A stretch of DNA of 64,000 bases from NCBI RefSeq assembly GCF_014638995.1, contig NZ_BMFR01000001.1:558001-622000 (forward strand), given 5' to 3'. Each line of letters starts with the position of its first letter. The first letter of the stretch is position 1. The notes below the pieces were generated by a model. That model had not been told where the DNA came from and made no database searches. It saw only the letters and a program-made list of their open reading frames with translations. This document shows positions 37,583-45,792 of the stretch, one piece after another. Position numbers and translations under genes: made by a program. This stretch comes from Virgibacillus oceani (GTDB lineage Bacteria > Bacillota > Bacilli > Bacillales > Amphibacillaceae).

Positions 37583-37618
37583 AAAAAGAGGCAAACTCAT
37601 TGAGTTTGCCTCTTTTTA
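37583..37618 (-). terminator. Terminator of recU-ponA
   Basis: AAAAAGAGGCAAACTCA (37583-37599) and its complement TGAGTTTGCCTCTTTTT (37601-37617) form a long perfect hairpin just after the ponA stop, usable from both strands. Confidence 0.88.
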
Positions 37619-37620
37619 AA

Positions 37621-40362
37621 TTATTCTCTTCCTTGGTGTCCCGGTCCCTCGCCTGGATGATCATCTTCATTATTTTCTTGATCATCACCATTCGCTTCTT
37701 CACCGTTCGGAATGGTAAGCGAAGTGCCTTGTGGTTCCCCGCGAACACCTCTGTTTGCACCATTTTTGCCAATTGGTGTAACGGAGATCATATACGTTTG
37801 ACCAGGCTGTGCATTGTCAATTTTTATGCCATTTGAGTCAACCGTTTGTTTTTGAGGTGCGCCCCCTTCAGGTGAAACGATTACCTCAAAAGTTGCTGGC
37901 GGTCCATTATATTGCCAAGATACGTCTATTGTATTACCGCCTTCGTAGGTAGCGGATAAGCCAGTTACTGGGTTTATATTTCCTTTGTTTTCTTCATTCT
38001 CATCCTCGTCTTTTTCTTTATCACCGGGAACTTTTACCTTTGTCGATTTTGCCTCACTAGCATTAGCATCATCTTTGTTGCTAACTGCAACGACTTGAAT
38101 GGTATATTCGGCACCAGGTTCAACATTTGAAATTTCGATAGATGTATCCTCCGTCGAAGAAAGGTTTTGCATTTGGCCACCGTTTACACTTGCACTAACC
38201 TCAAATGAAACATCCGCATCTTCATCATAATCCCATTCAACATTAACGGAATTATTTTCTTTATCGTATTTTGCTTTTAATTTACTTACAGGATCAAGCT
38301 TGTCGAATTTTTCACTTGTTTTTGTAGGTTCTGTTCCTTTTACAAAAAGCTCTGTGATAATCTTTGATTCTGGCGTATAGTCACTCGGTAATTTGGCTGG
38401 GTTAGATCCCTTTTCAACAGCAACTTCAACTACAGAGTTTGGTTTTTTAAAATCAGCTGTTTCGATATTTTTTGATATCTCCGTCATTGTATTTTTAAAC
38501 AGTAACTGTGGTGTTACTTTATATTCAGTTGGAATAGGTAATTGCTGTCCCCCATATCCGGTCCAAGCTGTAATCGTATAATTCGTTGTATAGCCACTAA
38601 ACCATGAATCAGGGCTGCCTGACCCATCTTCTAAGTTTGTAGTACCTGTCTTACCAGCAACCGCAAGCCCCGGTATATTAGCCCTATAACCTGTTCCCTC
38701 GGTAATTACTGTTTTCAGCATGTCGGTAATCATGTATGCTGTAGAATCAGACATTGCCGCTTCTGGTTTCGGCTTCAAATCAACCTCTCTGTCATCAGGA
38801 AAAACAACTTTAGTAACAGCATAAGGATCATTGTATATGCCTTCATTTCCAAAAGCACGGTAGGCACCAGCCATTTCCATCGGTGTTACATTTAATCCCG
38901 CACCGCCAATGGCATCAGTTGTTTGCAGCTCGTCTTTAACATTTATTCCTAATCCTTCCGCAAATTCTTTTGCGTCTTTCTTACCAACTTCCTTAAATGT
39001 TTTAAGTGCTGGCACATTTAATGAATCAGACAAAGCCATTCGCATTGATACCCAGCCAGGGTGCTTATTATGCCAGTTGTCAACTGTATTACCGTTACCT
39101 AAATCATATGGCTTATCATCGTTAAGTTGATGATAAGTAGACCATTGTTTATTTTCAATAACTGGACCATAGTCAAGGATAGGCTTAATAGCGGAACCAG
39201 GCTGTCGTCCATTTCCATCAATTGCATAATTCCAGCCACCTTTTTCTAATCCGCCACGCGCTCCGCCGATTGCTCGGATTGCACCATTATTCGTATCCAA
39301 TACGACCATACCTGCTTGAAGCTTAACTTCATTACCTTCAGAATCCTTTGTAGATTCCGGATATGGAATTGGATTATCTTCACTGTCTGATAATAAAAAT
39401 TCTACATGTTCTTGGATATCTGTATCTAATGTCGTATAAACCTTCAATCCATCTGTATAAATATCTGCGCCGTCAACTTTTTTCTCAACTTCTTTTTTTA
39501 CTCTTTGTATAAATGCTTCATATGAAGAAGTATCCGGTTTTTCATCTGTTAATAATGATGGGATATCAACCTTTTTTGCTTCATTTGCTTGTTTTTCAGT
39601 TATTTTCCCATGCATAACCATTAGATGCAATACCGTGTTCATCCGTTTTTTTGTCAAATCAGGGTGATTAAATGGATTATATCCTGATGGACGCTGGGGC
39701 AATCCAGCTAAAATAGCTGCTTCAGGCAATGTTAATTCACTTAAATCTGTTTTCCCAAAATAAATTTGAGCAGCTTTAGCCACACCATAAGCACCAGCAC
39801 CGTAATAAACCTTGTTTAAATACATTTCCAAAATTTCTTCTTTTGAATAATCCTGCTCCAGTTGAAGTGCCAACCATTGCTCCTGTACTTTAAGTTTAAG
39901 TTTCTTTTCGTGTGAAAGAAAAGATTTTTCAACTACCTGTTGTGTAATTGTACTGGCACCCTCCGACCCAAAGCCATTTTTAAGATTTGAAATAATAGCA
40001 CCGCCAATTCGCCAAATATCGATACCAGGGTGCTCAAAAAATCTTGAGTCTTCAGTCGCAATGACTGCATCAATTAGAACCTGTGGTAAATCATCGTAAC
40101 CTATTTTTGTTCGTTGTTTTTCTCCTAAGTCAGCAATCAGTTCGCCGTCTTTATCATATATTTTCGATGAAAACGGATCAGATAGCTTTGAAGCGTCAAT
40201 TTCTGGTGCTGTAGCAACATAATAAGTGAATAAGGCACCAACGCCAATTACTAATGCTAAAATGACGATTCCTGTTATAAGCATAATTCGCTTCCATAAT
40301 GGTTTCTTTTTGGATTTCTTTTGTTTTCTTCTTGCTGTACGAGATTGGCTGTTATCCGCCAT
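37621..40362 (-). CDS. ponA: Class A penicillin-binding protein 1 (PonA)
   Basis: PonA is a bifunctional peptidoglycan glycosyltransferase/transpeptidase. The 913-residue protein has a basic cytoplasmic tail, one membrane helix (about residues 28-50), the GT51 domain (EDSRFFEHPGID near residue 105, GASTITQQVVEKSF near 137), and the transpeptidase with SAIK near 393, SLN near 446 and KTGTT near 574. The C-terminus carries two fibronectin type III-like repeats (about residues 688-780 and 795-880) separated and followed by acidic tails. It forms an operon with recU, 17 bases upstream. Confidence 0.96.
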   Translation of the reverse strand: MADNSQSRTARRKQKKSKKKPLWKRIMLITGIVILALVIGVGALFTYYVATAPEIDASKLSDPFSSKIYDKDGELIADLGEKQRTKIGYDDLPQVLIDAVIATEDSRFFEHPGIDIWRIGGAIISNLKNGFGSEGASTITQQVVEKSFLSHEKKLKLKVQEQWLALQLEQDYSKEEILEMYLNKVYYGAGAYGVAKAAQIYFGKTDLSELTLPEAAILAGLPQRPSGYNPFNHPDLTKKRMNTVLHLMVMHGKITEKQANEAKKVDIPSLLTDEKPDTSSYEAFIQRVKKEVEKKVDGADIYTDGLKVYTTLDTDIQEHVEFLLSDSEDNPIPYPESTKDSEGNEVKLQAGMVVLDTNNGAIRAIGGARGGLEKGGWNYAIDGNGRQPGSAIKPILDYGPVIENKQWSTYHQLNDDKPYDLGNGNTVDNWHNKHPGWVSMRMALSDSLNVPALKTFKEVGKKDAKEFAEGLGINVKDELQTTDAIGGAGLNVTPMEMAGAYRAFGNEGIYNDPYAVTKVVFPDDREVDLKPKPEAAMSDSTAYMITDMLKTVITEGTGYRANIPGLAVAGKTGTTNLEDGSGSPDSWFSGYTTNYTITAWTGYGGQQLPIPTEYKVTPQLLFKNTMTEISKNIETADFKKPNSVVEVAVEKGSNPAKLPSDYTPESKIITELFVKGTEPTKTSEKFDKLDPVSKLKAKYDKENNSVNVEWDYDEDADVSFEVSASVNGGQMQNLSSTEDTSIEISNVEPGAEYTIQVVAVSNKDDANASEAKSTKVKVPGDKEKDEDENEENKGNINPVTGLSATYEGGNTIDVSWQYNGPPATFEVIVSPEGGAPQKQTVDSNGIKIDNAQPGQTYMISVTPIGKNGANRGVRGEPQGTSLTIPNGEEANGDDQENNEDDHPGEGPGHQGRE

Positions 40363-40379
40363 AGCTCATTCCTCCGTCT

Positions 40380-40970
40380 CTAAAAATAAAACTTATCAAT
40401 TATTGCTAGATAATCAACACGTGCTTGGTATTGGAATGGTATAAGATACCCGTCAAGTTTTATTTTTTCATAAGGTATCGATTTTTTTCCGCCATCTAAT
40501 TTGTCGTTCCAATAAGAAAAAAGTTTCTCCGCCGGAAAATAATATGTCTCATTGTAAACAGCAAATCGAATGATTAAAAAGCAGATTCCCCCATGATTCA
40601 CGATAGACTGCATATGTTTAATTTGATGTTCATGAATATTTGCCAAAGGGAACAGTGTTTTATTTTTTGTTTCTTTTGCTTCAAAATCAATATATCTTTC
40701 TCGGTATAAGCCATTATAATCAGTTGTCGATGCTTGTTTAAAGTACCCCTCCGTTATAACTGCAGCACTTCTCCTGGGATAGTTCACCTTTACAATCTGT
40801 ACCGGTGTAGGCTTTTTATGAATAATTGCCTTGTTCATTTCTAAATAATACGTATTGGTTGCATTTATATCATCTTCCAATGTCATGCCGCGATTGCTAA
40901 AACTGCTTTTCGTTTGATTATCTGATCCATGAAGTGGGATTGATTTCTTTCTCCCGTTAGGATAATTCAT
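40380..40970 (-). CDS. recU: Holliday junction resolvase RecU
   Basis: RecU cuts Holliday junctions during recombination and segregation. The 196-residue protein has NRGMTLEDDINATNTYYL near residue 27, the active-site region TTDYNGLYRERYIDFEAKETKNK near residue 82 (split by the catalytic D..E-x-K), and HQIKHMQSIVNHGGICFLI near residue 115. The family length is about 200. The ribosome-binding site GGGAGGG precedes the ATG. The recU-ponA pairing is conserved in Firmicutes. Confidence 0.96.
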   Translation of the reverse strand: MNYPNGRKKSIPLHGSDNQTKSSFSNRGMTLEDDINATNTYYLEMNKAIIHKKPTPVQIVKVNYPRRSAAVITEGYFKQASTTDYNGLYRERYIDFEAKETKNKTLFPLANIHEHQIKHMQSIVNHGGICFLIIRFAVYNETYYFPAEKLFSYWNDKLDGGKKSIPYEKIKLDGYLIPFQYQARVDYLAIIDKFYF

Positions 40971-40996
40971 TCATTTTCCCTCCCGCATATTACAGT

Positions 40997-41025
40997 ATGA
41001 TATCAGAAAAACTGTTTCTTGATAA
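40997..41025 (-). promoter_or_regulatory. Promoter of recU-ponA
   Basis: Read on the minus strand: TTATCA, 17 bases, TATCAT with TGn extension, ending 27 bases before the recU ATG. Confidence 0.5.
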
Positions 41026-41089
41026 CATAAAGCGTATAAAACAAACAATTTGTGAGGATAGTTAAAAAGAACACGAGAAGAAAGCAGGT

Positions 41090-42070
41090 ATGTCAATGCA
41101 CCAAAATATAAGCAAACAAGACTATATTCATTATATAATAATGAAGACAAAATCGCACAATGTAGATAATATTACCCGTACAAAAGCATATCAAAACTTT
41201 TATATGGAAAACCCAGAAATACAATGGACTTTAGTTGCAAGTCTGGTATCAAGGAATGCCGGATGGAATATGACTGATTTATCCCTTAAGCCATACAAAA
41301 AACTTTTGCATCATGACGTCCGCAACCGCTTCTTCATGACGTATGAACGAGCAAACTGGCTAATTTTTTCAGATGCTTATCCGCAACTATTAGTATATAA
41401 GCTTTCAAAAAAAGTTAACACTCCATTATTCTTTTTGTTAAAAAACTTTCACGTTTCCAGTTTTATCATTAACGAGTGGTACAAATTTTGGCATAACCAT
41501 GATAAACAACGATTGCTGGTCGCCCTTATTATAAATGAACAAAATGTAATTCAGTCACCAGTAATCAAGCAACCCTATTTTAAGTATCAGGTATTTTTCA
41601 AGCTTCCATACCTCTTACAGGATTTATTATTGATGAATGCGATTGTTTTACCAACCAAAAATCAAACAGTCTATGGGGCATTTGTTCACGATTTTACTAA
41701 CCTAACAAATCGTATTACGCTAGGTAAACGAGTGTCTGCAATTATCTTTAATCCTCGCATCTATCAAAATGTTTTGGACTTTTTGTTAACGATTGAGCAT
41801 ACGGGTTCAAGATGGGATTATGAGAAATTTTTAGACTTGTCATTTCCAAAGAGTACAATATTACGATTGATGTATCCAGTCGTAACCCATCAAGATATTG
41901 TTCGAAATGATTGGTATAAATGGGGGGGCATCAAGTCAAAATGGTTTAAAGAGGTCTCTTATAACAACAATACGGATAGGGATGCTGTCATATCATTTTA
42001 TAAAAAGAGGAGCATGTTATTTTCCTATTATCATCTAAAAAATAGCTTAACAGCAAAGAAGGATTTGTAG
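41090..42070 (+). CDS. yppC: DUF2515 family protein (YppC-like)
   Basis: The 326-residue soluble protein is rich in aromatic residues and has no membrane segments or motifs of known enzymes. It shows NITRTKAYQNFYMENPEIQW near residue 27 and SLVSRNAGWNMTDL near residue 52, as in DUF2515 proteins such as YppC, which lies divergent from recU in B. subtilis. ATG 41090 and 41096 are both possible starts after AGCAGG. The function is unknown; a spore-forming lineage distribution is likely from family knowledge. Confidence 0.8.
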   Translation: MSMHQNISKQDYIHYIIMKTKSHNVDNITRTKAYQNFYMENPEIQWTLVASLVSRNAGWNMTDLSLKPYKKLLHHDVRNRFFMTYERANWLIFSDAYPQLLVYKLSKKVNTPLFFLLKNFHVSSFIINEWYKFWHNHDKQRLLVALIINEQNVIQSPVIKQPYFKYQVFFKLPYLLQDLLLMNAIVLPTKNQTVYGAFVHDFTNLTNRITLGKRVSAIIFNPRIYQNVLDFLLTIEHTGSRWDYEKFLDLSFPKSTILRLMYPVVTHQDIVRNDWYKWGGIKSKWFKEVSYNNNTDRDAVISFYKKRSMLFSYYHLKNSLTAKKDL

Positions 42071-42098
42071 ACATTACAATTCCTTCTTTGCTTAATCT

Positions 42099-42203
42099 TT
42101 ATGTCGATGGTCTGTCCGGTCCATCTAACTTTTTATTTCCATAACCAGCCTTTTCTTTGTTTTGTTTTTCATCAGGTTTTTGCTTTTTAGCTTTTTTCAT
42201 CAT
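42099..42203 (-). CDS. sspM: Small acid-soluble spore protein M-like
   Basis: A 34-codon gene on the minus strand with AGGAGG six bases before its ATG. The product is very basic at the start (MMKKAKKQKPDEKQ) and ends KKLDGPDRPST, which nearly repeats the C-terminus KKLGGPNRPST recalled for B. subtilis SspM, a minor SigmaG-controlled spore protein from the same ypp neighbourhood. It converges with yppC. A SigmaG promoter could not be fixed with certainty. The short length means automatic gene finding could miss it. Confidence 0.8.
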   Translation of the reverse strand: MMKKAKKQKPDEKQNKEKAGYGNKKLDGPDRPST

Positions 42204-42359
42204 GTAAGCCTCCTTTTCCTTTAGTTTGTCTAATTTTAATAAATAAATGAGTAATTACACTAGTTTTGCACGATTTATTCTAGTTTTGTCGAACCGGAAG
42301 GATAGCCGCCCAATTTAGCGAATTAGTTAATAAATAATATAAAAATGAGGGTGAATCTA

Positions 42360-42575
42360 ATGGCCATACATGCGCATAAACTTGAATATTCCCAGTACGG
42401 TGTAGAAAAGAAAGAGTTCGCTGAATCCTTACAACGCATTTCAGATCAACTTAGATGGATTGACCAAAAACTGCAAATGAAGGTAGAGAATAAAATAGCC
42501 GATACCTTTTATGAACAACAACACTCGATAAAAAGGGTACAATTAATAAGCAGCAAATTAAAAACCGTGCAATAA
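42360..42575 (+). CDS. Small hypothetical protein, coiled-coil like
   Basis: The 71-residue product is charged and helical (VEKKEFAESLQRISDQLRWID), without a membrane segment or recognised domain. GAGGGTG precedes the ATG at the right distance. Its position, between sspM and yppE, is near that of yppD in B. subtilis, but I cannot confirm homology. It may share a transcript with yppE, which starts 54 bases later. Confidence 0.65.
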   Translation: MAIHAHKLEYSQYGVEKKEFAESLQRISDQLRWIDQKLQMKVENKIADTFYEQQHSIKRVQLISSKLKTVQ

Positions 42576-42629
42576 TTTCGTATACCGTGGTACAGTTATA
42601 GGTAGAACATATTAAAGGCGGTTTTTACG

Positions 42630-42977
42630 ATGAAATTGAAGGAACAGACAGAGCAGCTAAAACAGGAGCTTAATTTGTTGAAAGATAGGTATGTAAACAA
42701 TCAACCTCCTGAAGATAAACGGGATAAGGCGTTTTTTTTATTTGTAAAAGAATATACAGCACCAATATATAAACTTCTAGAGAATTGGGAAGCAGCTGCG
42801 TTAAAAACTGTAAAAGAACGAAAGGTTACTGTACATCCGCATCAAGTGACATCTACCAGGGAAAATATGGAACTTATATTGATGCATAGCTTTTATATAG
42901 ATGTAAAACGAAAACGGTATATGGAATTAAACCATTCCGTTCATTTCATATTTGACCAATTACTGCATGAACTATAA
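42630..42977 (+). CDS. yppE: YppE, DUF1798 family protein
   Basis: The 115-residue helical protein begins with a charged coil (LKEQTEQLKQELNLLKDRYV) and continues FFLFVKEYTAPIYKLLENWE and VHPHQVTSTRENMELILMHSFY, which match DUF1798/YppE. B. subtilis YppE forms a four-helix bundle of unknown function. A GGCGG-like site precedes the ATG. Confidence 0.83.
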   Translation: MKLKEQTEQLKQELNLLKDRYVNNQPPEDKRDKAFFLFVKEYTAPIYKLLENWEAAALKTVKERKVTVHPHQVTSTRENMELILMHSFYIDVKRKRYMELNHSVHFIFDQLLHEL

Positions 42978-43052
42978 ATGATGCAAACGCTTTACATTTA
43001 TAGTGTTGTCTCGTATAATTACCTTCCACCTAAAGTGAAAGGGGAATGCAAG

Positions 43053-43460
43053 ATGGAACAAGAGAAATTAATTGAGCAAGCTATTAAAATGAGATCAAAG
43101 GCATATGTACCATATTCAAAATTTCCTGTCGGAGCTGCACTGCTGACAAGATCCGGGAAATTATATAGTGGCTGTAATATTGAAAATGCCGCGTTTCCAG
43201 TAACATGTTGTGCGGAGCGAGTTGCCATATTTAAAGCGATTGCAGATGGCGAAACAGAATTTATTGAAATGGCTGTTGCCGCCGATACAGAAAGACCTGT
43301 ACCACCATGCGGGTCATGCAGACAAGTAATGAGTGAGTTTTTTAATAGTTCCATGACCATACATTTAACAAATTTAAATAATGATGTAAAAACAGTGAGT
43401 ATGGAGGAATTGTTACCTTTTTCTTTTCAGCCTGAAGATTTAACGAACACGACAAAATAA
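43053..43460 (+). CDS. cdd: Cytidine deaminase
   Basis: Cdd deaminates cytidine and deoxycytidine in pyrimidine salvage. The 135-residue product is the short homotetrameric type: YVPYSKFPVGAAL near residue 18, zinc ligands in CCAERVAIFKA (about residue 51, Cys-Ala-Glu with the catalytic Glu) and PPCGSCRQVM (about residue 84). I start it at ATG 43053 behind GAAAGGGG. In B. subtilis cdd lies near era; here it has moved between yppE and gpsB. A perfect terminator follows. Confidence 0.97.
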   Translation: MEQEKLIEQAIKMRSKAYVPYSKFPVGAALLTRSGKLYSGCNIENAAFPVTCCAERVAIFKAIADGETEFIEMAVAADTERPVPPCGSCRQVMSEFFNSSMTIHLTNLNNDVKTVSMEELLPFSFQPEDLTNTTK

Positions 43461-43477
43461 ATAAGCACTTTGTACCG

Positions 43478-43532
43478 GAAACTTTGACTTTGTAGCCAAT
43501 TCGTGTGCAATAAGTCAAAGTTTCTTTTATTT
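43478..43532 (+). terminator. Terminator of cdd
   Basis: GAAACTTTGACTT (43478-43490) pairs perfectly with AAGTCAAAGTTTC (43512-43524), followed by TTTTATTT. Confidence 0.85.
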
Positions 43533-43533
43533 A

Positions 43534-43542
43534 TGGTATACT
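43534..43542 (+). promoter_or_regulatory. Extended -10 promoter of gpsB
   Basis: TGGTATACT is a TGn-extended -10 element inside TATGGTATACTAGTT (43532-43546). The same 15-mer occurs before rnpB. The -35 position overlaps the cdd terminator stem and fits poorly. Confidence 0.55.
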
Positions 43543-43651
43543 AGTTAGCAGACATAAATTAATATCTTAAAAATATAATTAAAATTGACATAGGCTTGTT
43601 TGTTTGAAAAAATATAGGTGAATTGTGAATAATTATGAGGTGATAATTACA

Positions 43652-43957
43652 ATGGCATTTAATCAAATTCAATTGAGCGGAAAAGATATCTTAGAGAAAA
43701 ATTTTAAAACAGCGATGCGTGGTTATAATCAGGAAGAAGTAGATGAATTCTTAGATACAATTATACAGGACTATGAAGCTTTTGGGCAGGAAATCGAACG
43801 GTTGAGACAAGAAAATGAACGACTGAAAAAACATTCAGACCAAACCAGAACAAGATCGGCAACTCCTAATCATCAAGTTAATTATGATATTTTGAAGCGA
43901 TTATCTAATCTTGAGAAGGCTGTATTTGGCAAAAAGTATGCTGACGCTGATTCTTAA
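43652..43957 (+). CDS. gpsB: Cell-division coordinator GpsB
   Basis: GpsB is a DivIVA-like coiled-coil protein that moves PBP1 between septum and side wall. The 101-residue product has the N-terminal membrane-binding domain with [20 protein letters not shown] near residue 17 and a coiled coil ([18 protein letters not shown]) to about residue 67, then a linker and the C-terminal trimer helix [14 protein letters not shown]. The start is ATG 43652 behind GAGGTGAT. Its partner gene ponA lies 3 kb away on the other strand, and rnpB follows, as in B. subtilis. Confidence 0.97.
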   Translation: MAFNQIQLSGKDILEKNFKTAMRGYNQEEVDEFLDTIIQDYEAFGQEIERLRQENERLKKHSDQTRTRSATPNHQVNYDILKRLSNLEKAVFGKKYADADS

Positions 43958-43995
43958 TCGTTTTCTTTTTTACTAATGAATAAACAGTCTAAATA

Positions 43996-44004
43996 TGGTA
44001 TACT
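43996..44004 (+). promoter_or_regulatory. Extended -10 promoter of rnpB
   Basis: TGGTATACT, seven to eight bases before the likely 5' end of RNase P RNA, within the 15-mer TATGGTATACTAGTT (43994-44008) also seen at gpsB. Confidence 0.65.
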
Positions 44005-44011
44005 AGTTTAG

Positions 44012-44412
44012 GTGGAAAGTGAATGCTCATGTAATCGCTGCATACCTATGCAGAGGAAAGTCCATGCTCACACAAACTGCGATGTTTGTAGTGTTCGTGC
44101 TTGACGAATTCATAAGTCAAGGTAGCCTTTAATGGCTAACGGCAGGAGAAATTCCTAAGTCATCATGATAGGGAAAACTATCCTTGAAGGTGCCACAGTG
44201 ACGAAGTCTGGTTGGAAACATTCAGAGTGGAACGAGGTAAACCCCGCGAGTGAGCAACCCAAATAATGGTAGGGGCATCCTTGATTAGGGAAATGAACCG
44301 AAAAAGGGACAAGTCACACTTGTAGATAGATGATTACGACCAAACGTACGAGGCTGACCACCACTTGAGTACAATGGTACAGAACATGGCTTATCGAGCA
44401 TTCATTGGTCAA
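44012..44412 (+). ncRNA. rnpB: RNase P RNA, Bacillus type (class B)
   Basis: RNase P RNA is the catalytic subunit that trims tRNA 5' leaders. Universal core sequences are present in order: GAGGAAAGTCCATGCTC (about 44052-44068), GGCAGGAGAAA, GTGCCACAGTGACGAAGTC (about 44191-44209), GTGGAACGAGGTAAACC (about 44227-44243), TAGATAGATGATT, and ACAGAACATGGCTTA near the 3' end. The terminal helix is shown by GAATGCTC (44021-44028) pairing with GAGCATTC (44396-44403). Ends are estimated to within a few bases. Location after gpsB is as in B. subtilis. Confidence 0.96.
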
Positions 44413-44428
44413 TATAATTATAATGAAC

Positions 44429-44470
44429 AAACCTTTCTGATAGAACTGCTATTAGAAAGGTTTTATTATT
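44429..44470 (+). terminator. Terminator of rnpB
   Basis: AAACCTTTCT (44429-44438) pairs with AGAAAGGTTT (44454-44463) and is followed by TATTATT. No gene is seen between here and 44651. Confidence 0.78.
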
Positions 44471-44650
44471 GTAATTTTCTTAAATGTTTGGGGTAAAAGG
44501 GTATTTTTATCATTCGAAATCAACATAATTTATGCTTAATGTGTAAGAAACAATAATCTTTTAGAAATAATTTGCTTTATCCTTTTTAATTTTCAAATTA
44601 CAATGATAAACTAAAACTAATTTTAGTAATGGAAACGAGTGAAAATCTAA

Positions 44651-45778
44651 ATGGCACAACATGTTAAACTAATAGCGACAGCTGCGATGGGATTAGAATC
44701 GGTAGTTGCAAATGAGGTACGGGACCTAGGATATGAGGTAGAAGTTAATAATGGCAAGGTATTATTTGAAGCACCACTAGCAGCTATTCCACGGTGCAAT
44801 TTATGGCTCAGGACCGCTGATAGGGTTAAACTGCTGGTTGGTGAGTTTAAGGCAGTGACATTTGACGAACTTTTCGAAAATACTAAAGCGTTACCATGGG
44901 AAAACTTCGTAACGGAGGATGGTCAGTTTCCGGTATCCGGGAAATCCGTGAAATCGGCATTATATAGTGTTCCTGACTGTCAGGCAATCGTAAAAAAAGC
45001 AATAGCTGAACGACTAAAATTGAAATATGGGCTAGCCACAAAAATGGCGGAAACCGGAGCAATTTATAAGGTTGAGGTAGCCATACATAAAGATATTGCC
45101 ACATTAACATTGGATACTTCCGGAAGTGGATTGCATAAACGCGGATATCGAGTAGGTCAGGGTGAAGCACCATTAAAAGAAACTATGGCTGCCGCATTAA
45201 TAAAGCTTACCAATTGGAAACCTGATCACTTGTTGATTGATCCTTTCTGCGGTTCTGGAACGATTCCGATTGAAGCTGCCTTAATAGGTCAGAATATTGC
45301 ACCTGGATTTAACAGAGAATTTGCTTCGGAAGAATGGGCTATGGTTAAAGGGAAATATTGGGACCTGGCGTTTGAAGAAGCGGAGGATCAGGCAAAATAT
45401 GATCAAAAACTTTCTATTATTGGTTCAGACATTGATCATAATATGATAAAAATTTCCAAAGATAATGCAAATGAAGCGGGGTTAGGTGATTTAATCGAGT
45501 GGAAACAAATGCAGGTAAAGGACTTGTTTATTCGAAAGGAAAATGGTTATATCATTGGAAATCCACCGTATGGTCAACGAATCGGTGATAAAAAATCTGT
45601 CGCTGGCATGTATAAAGAACTTGGAGCTATTATGAAAGCACATCCATCATGGAGTGTATATATATTAACTGCGTTTACAGAATTTGAAAAACAATACGGA
45701 CAAATAGCGACCAAGAAAAGAAAACTGTTTAATGGGTTCATCCAAACAAATTATTATCAGTATTTTGGCAAGAAATAG
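44651..45778 (+). CDS. ypsC: THUMP-domain RNA N2-guanine methyltransferase (YpsC)
   Basis: The 375-residue protein has an N-terminal THUMP/ferredoxin-like RNA-binding region (about residues 1-155) and a Rossmann methyltransferase domain with DPFCGSGTIPIEAALIG near residue 199 (SAM site) and GNPPYGQRIG near residue 302, the N-P-P-Y motif of base amino-methyltransferases. This is the RlmL/TrmN-like YpsC family; the exact RNA target is not certain. The ribosome-binding site is weak (GAAACGAGTG). Confidence 0.92.
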   Translation: MAQHVKLIATAAMGLESVVANEVRDLGYEVEVNNGKVLFEAPLAAIPRCNLWLRTADRVKLLVGEFKAVTFDELFENTKALPWENFVTEDGQFPVSGKSVKSALYSVPDCQAIVKKAIAERLKLKYGLATKMAETGAIYKVEVAIHKDIATLTLDTSGSGLHKRGYRVGQGEAPLKETMAAALIKLTNWKPDHLLIDPFCGSGTIPIEAALIGQNIAPGFNREFASEEWAMVKGKYWDLAFEEAEDQAKYDQKLSIIGSDIDHNMIKISKDNANEAGLGDLIEWKQMQVKDLFIRKENGYIIGNPPYGQRIGDKKSVAGMYKELGAIMKAHPSWSVYILTAFTEFEKQYGQIATKKRKLFNGFIQTNYYQYFGKK

Positions 45779-45792
45779 GGAGGACAAGAACA

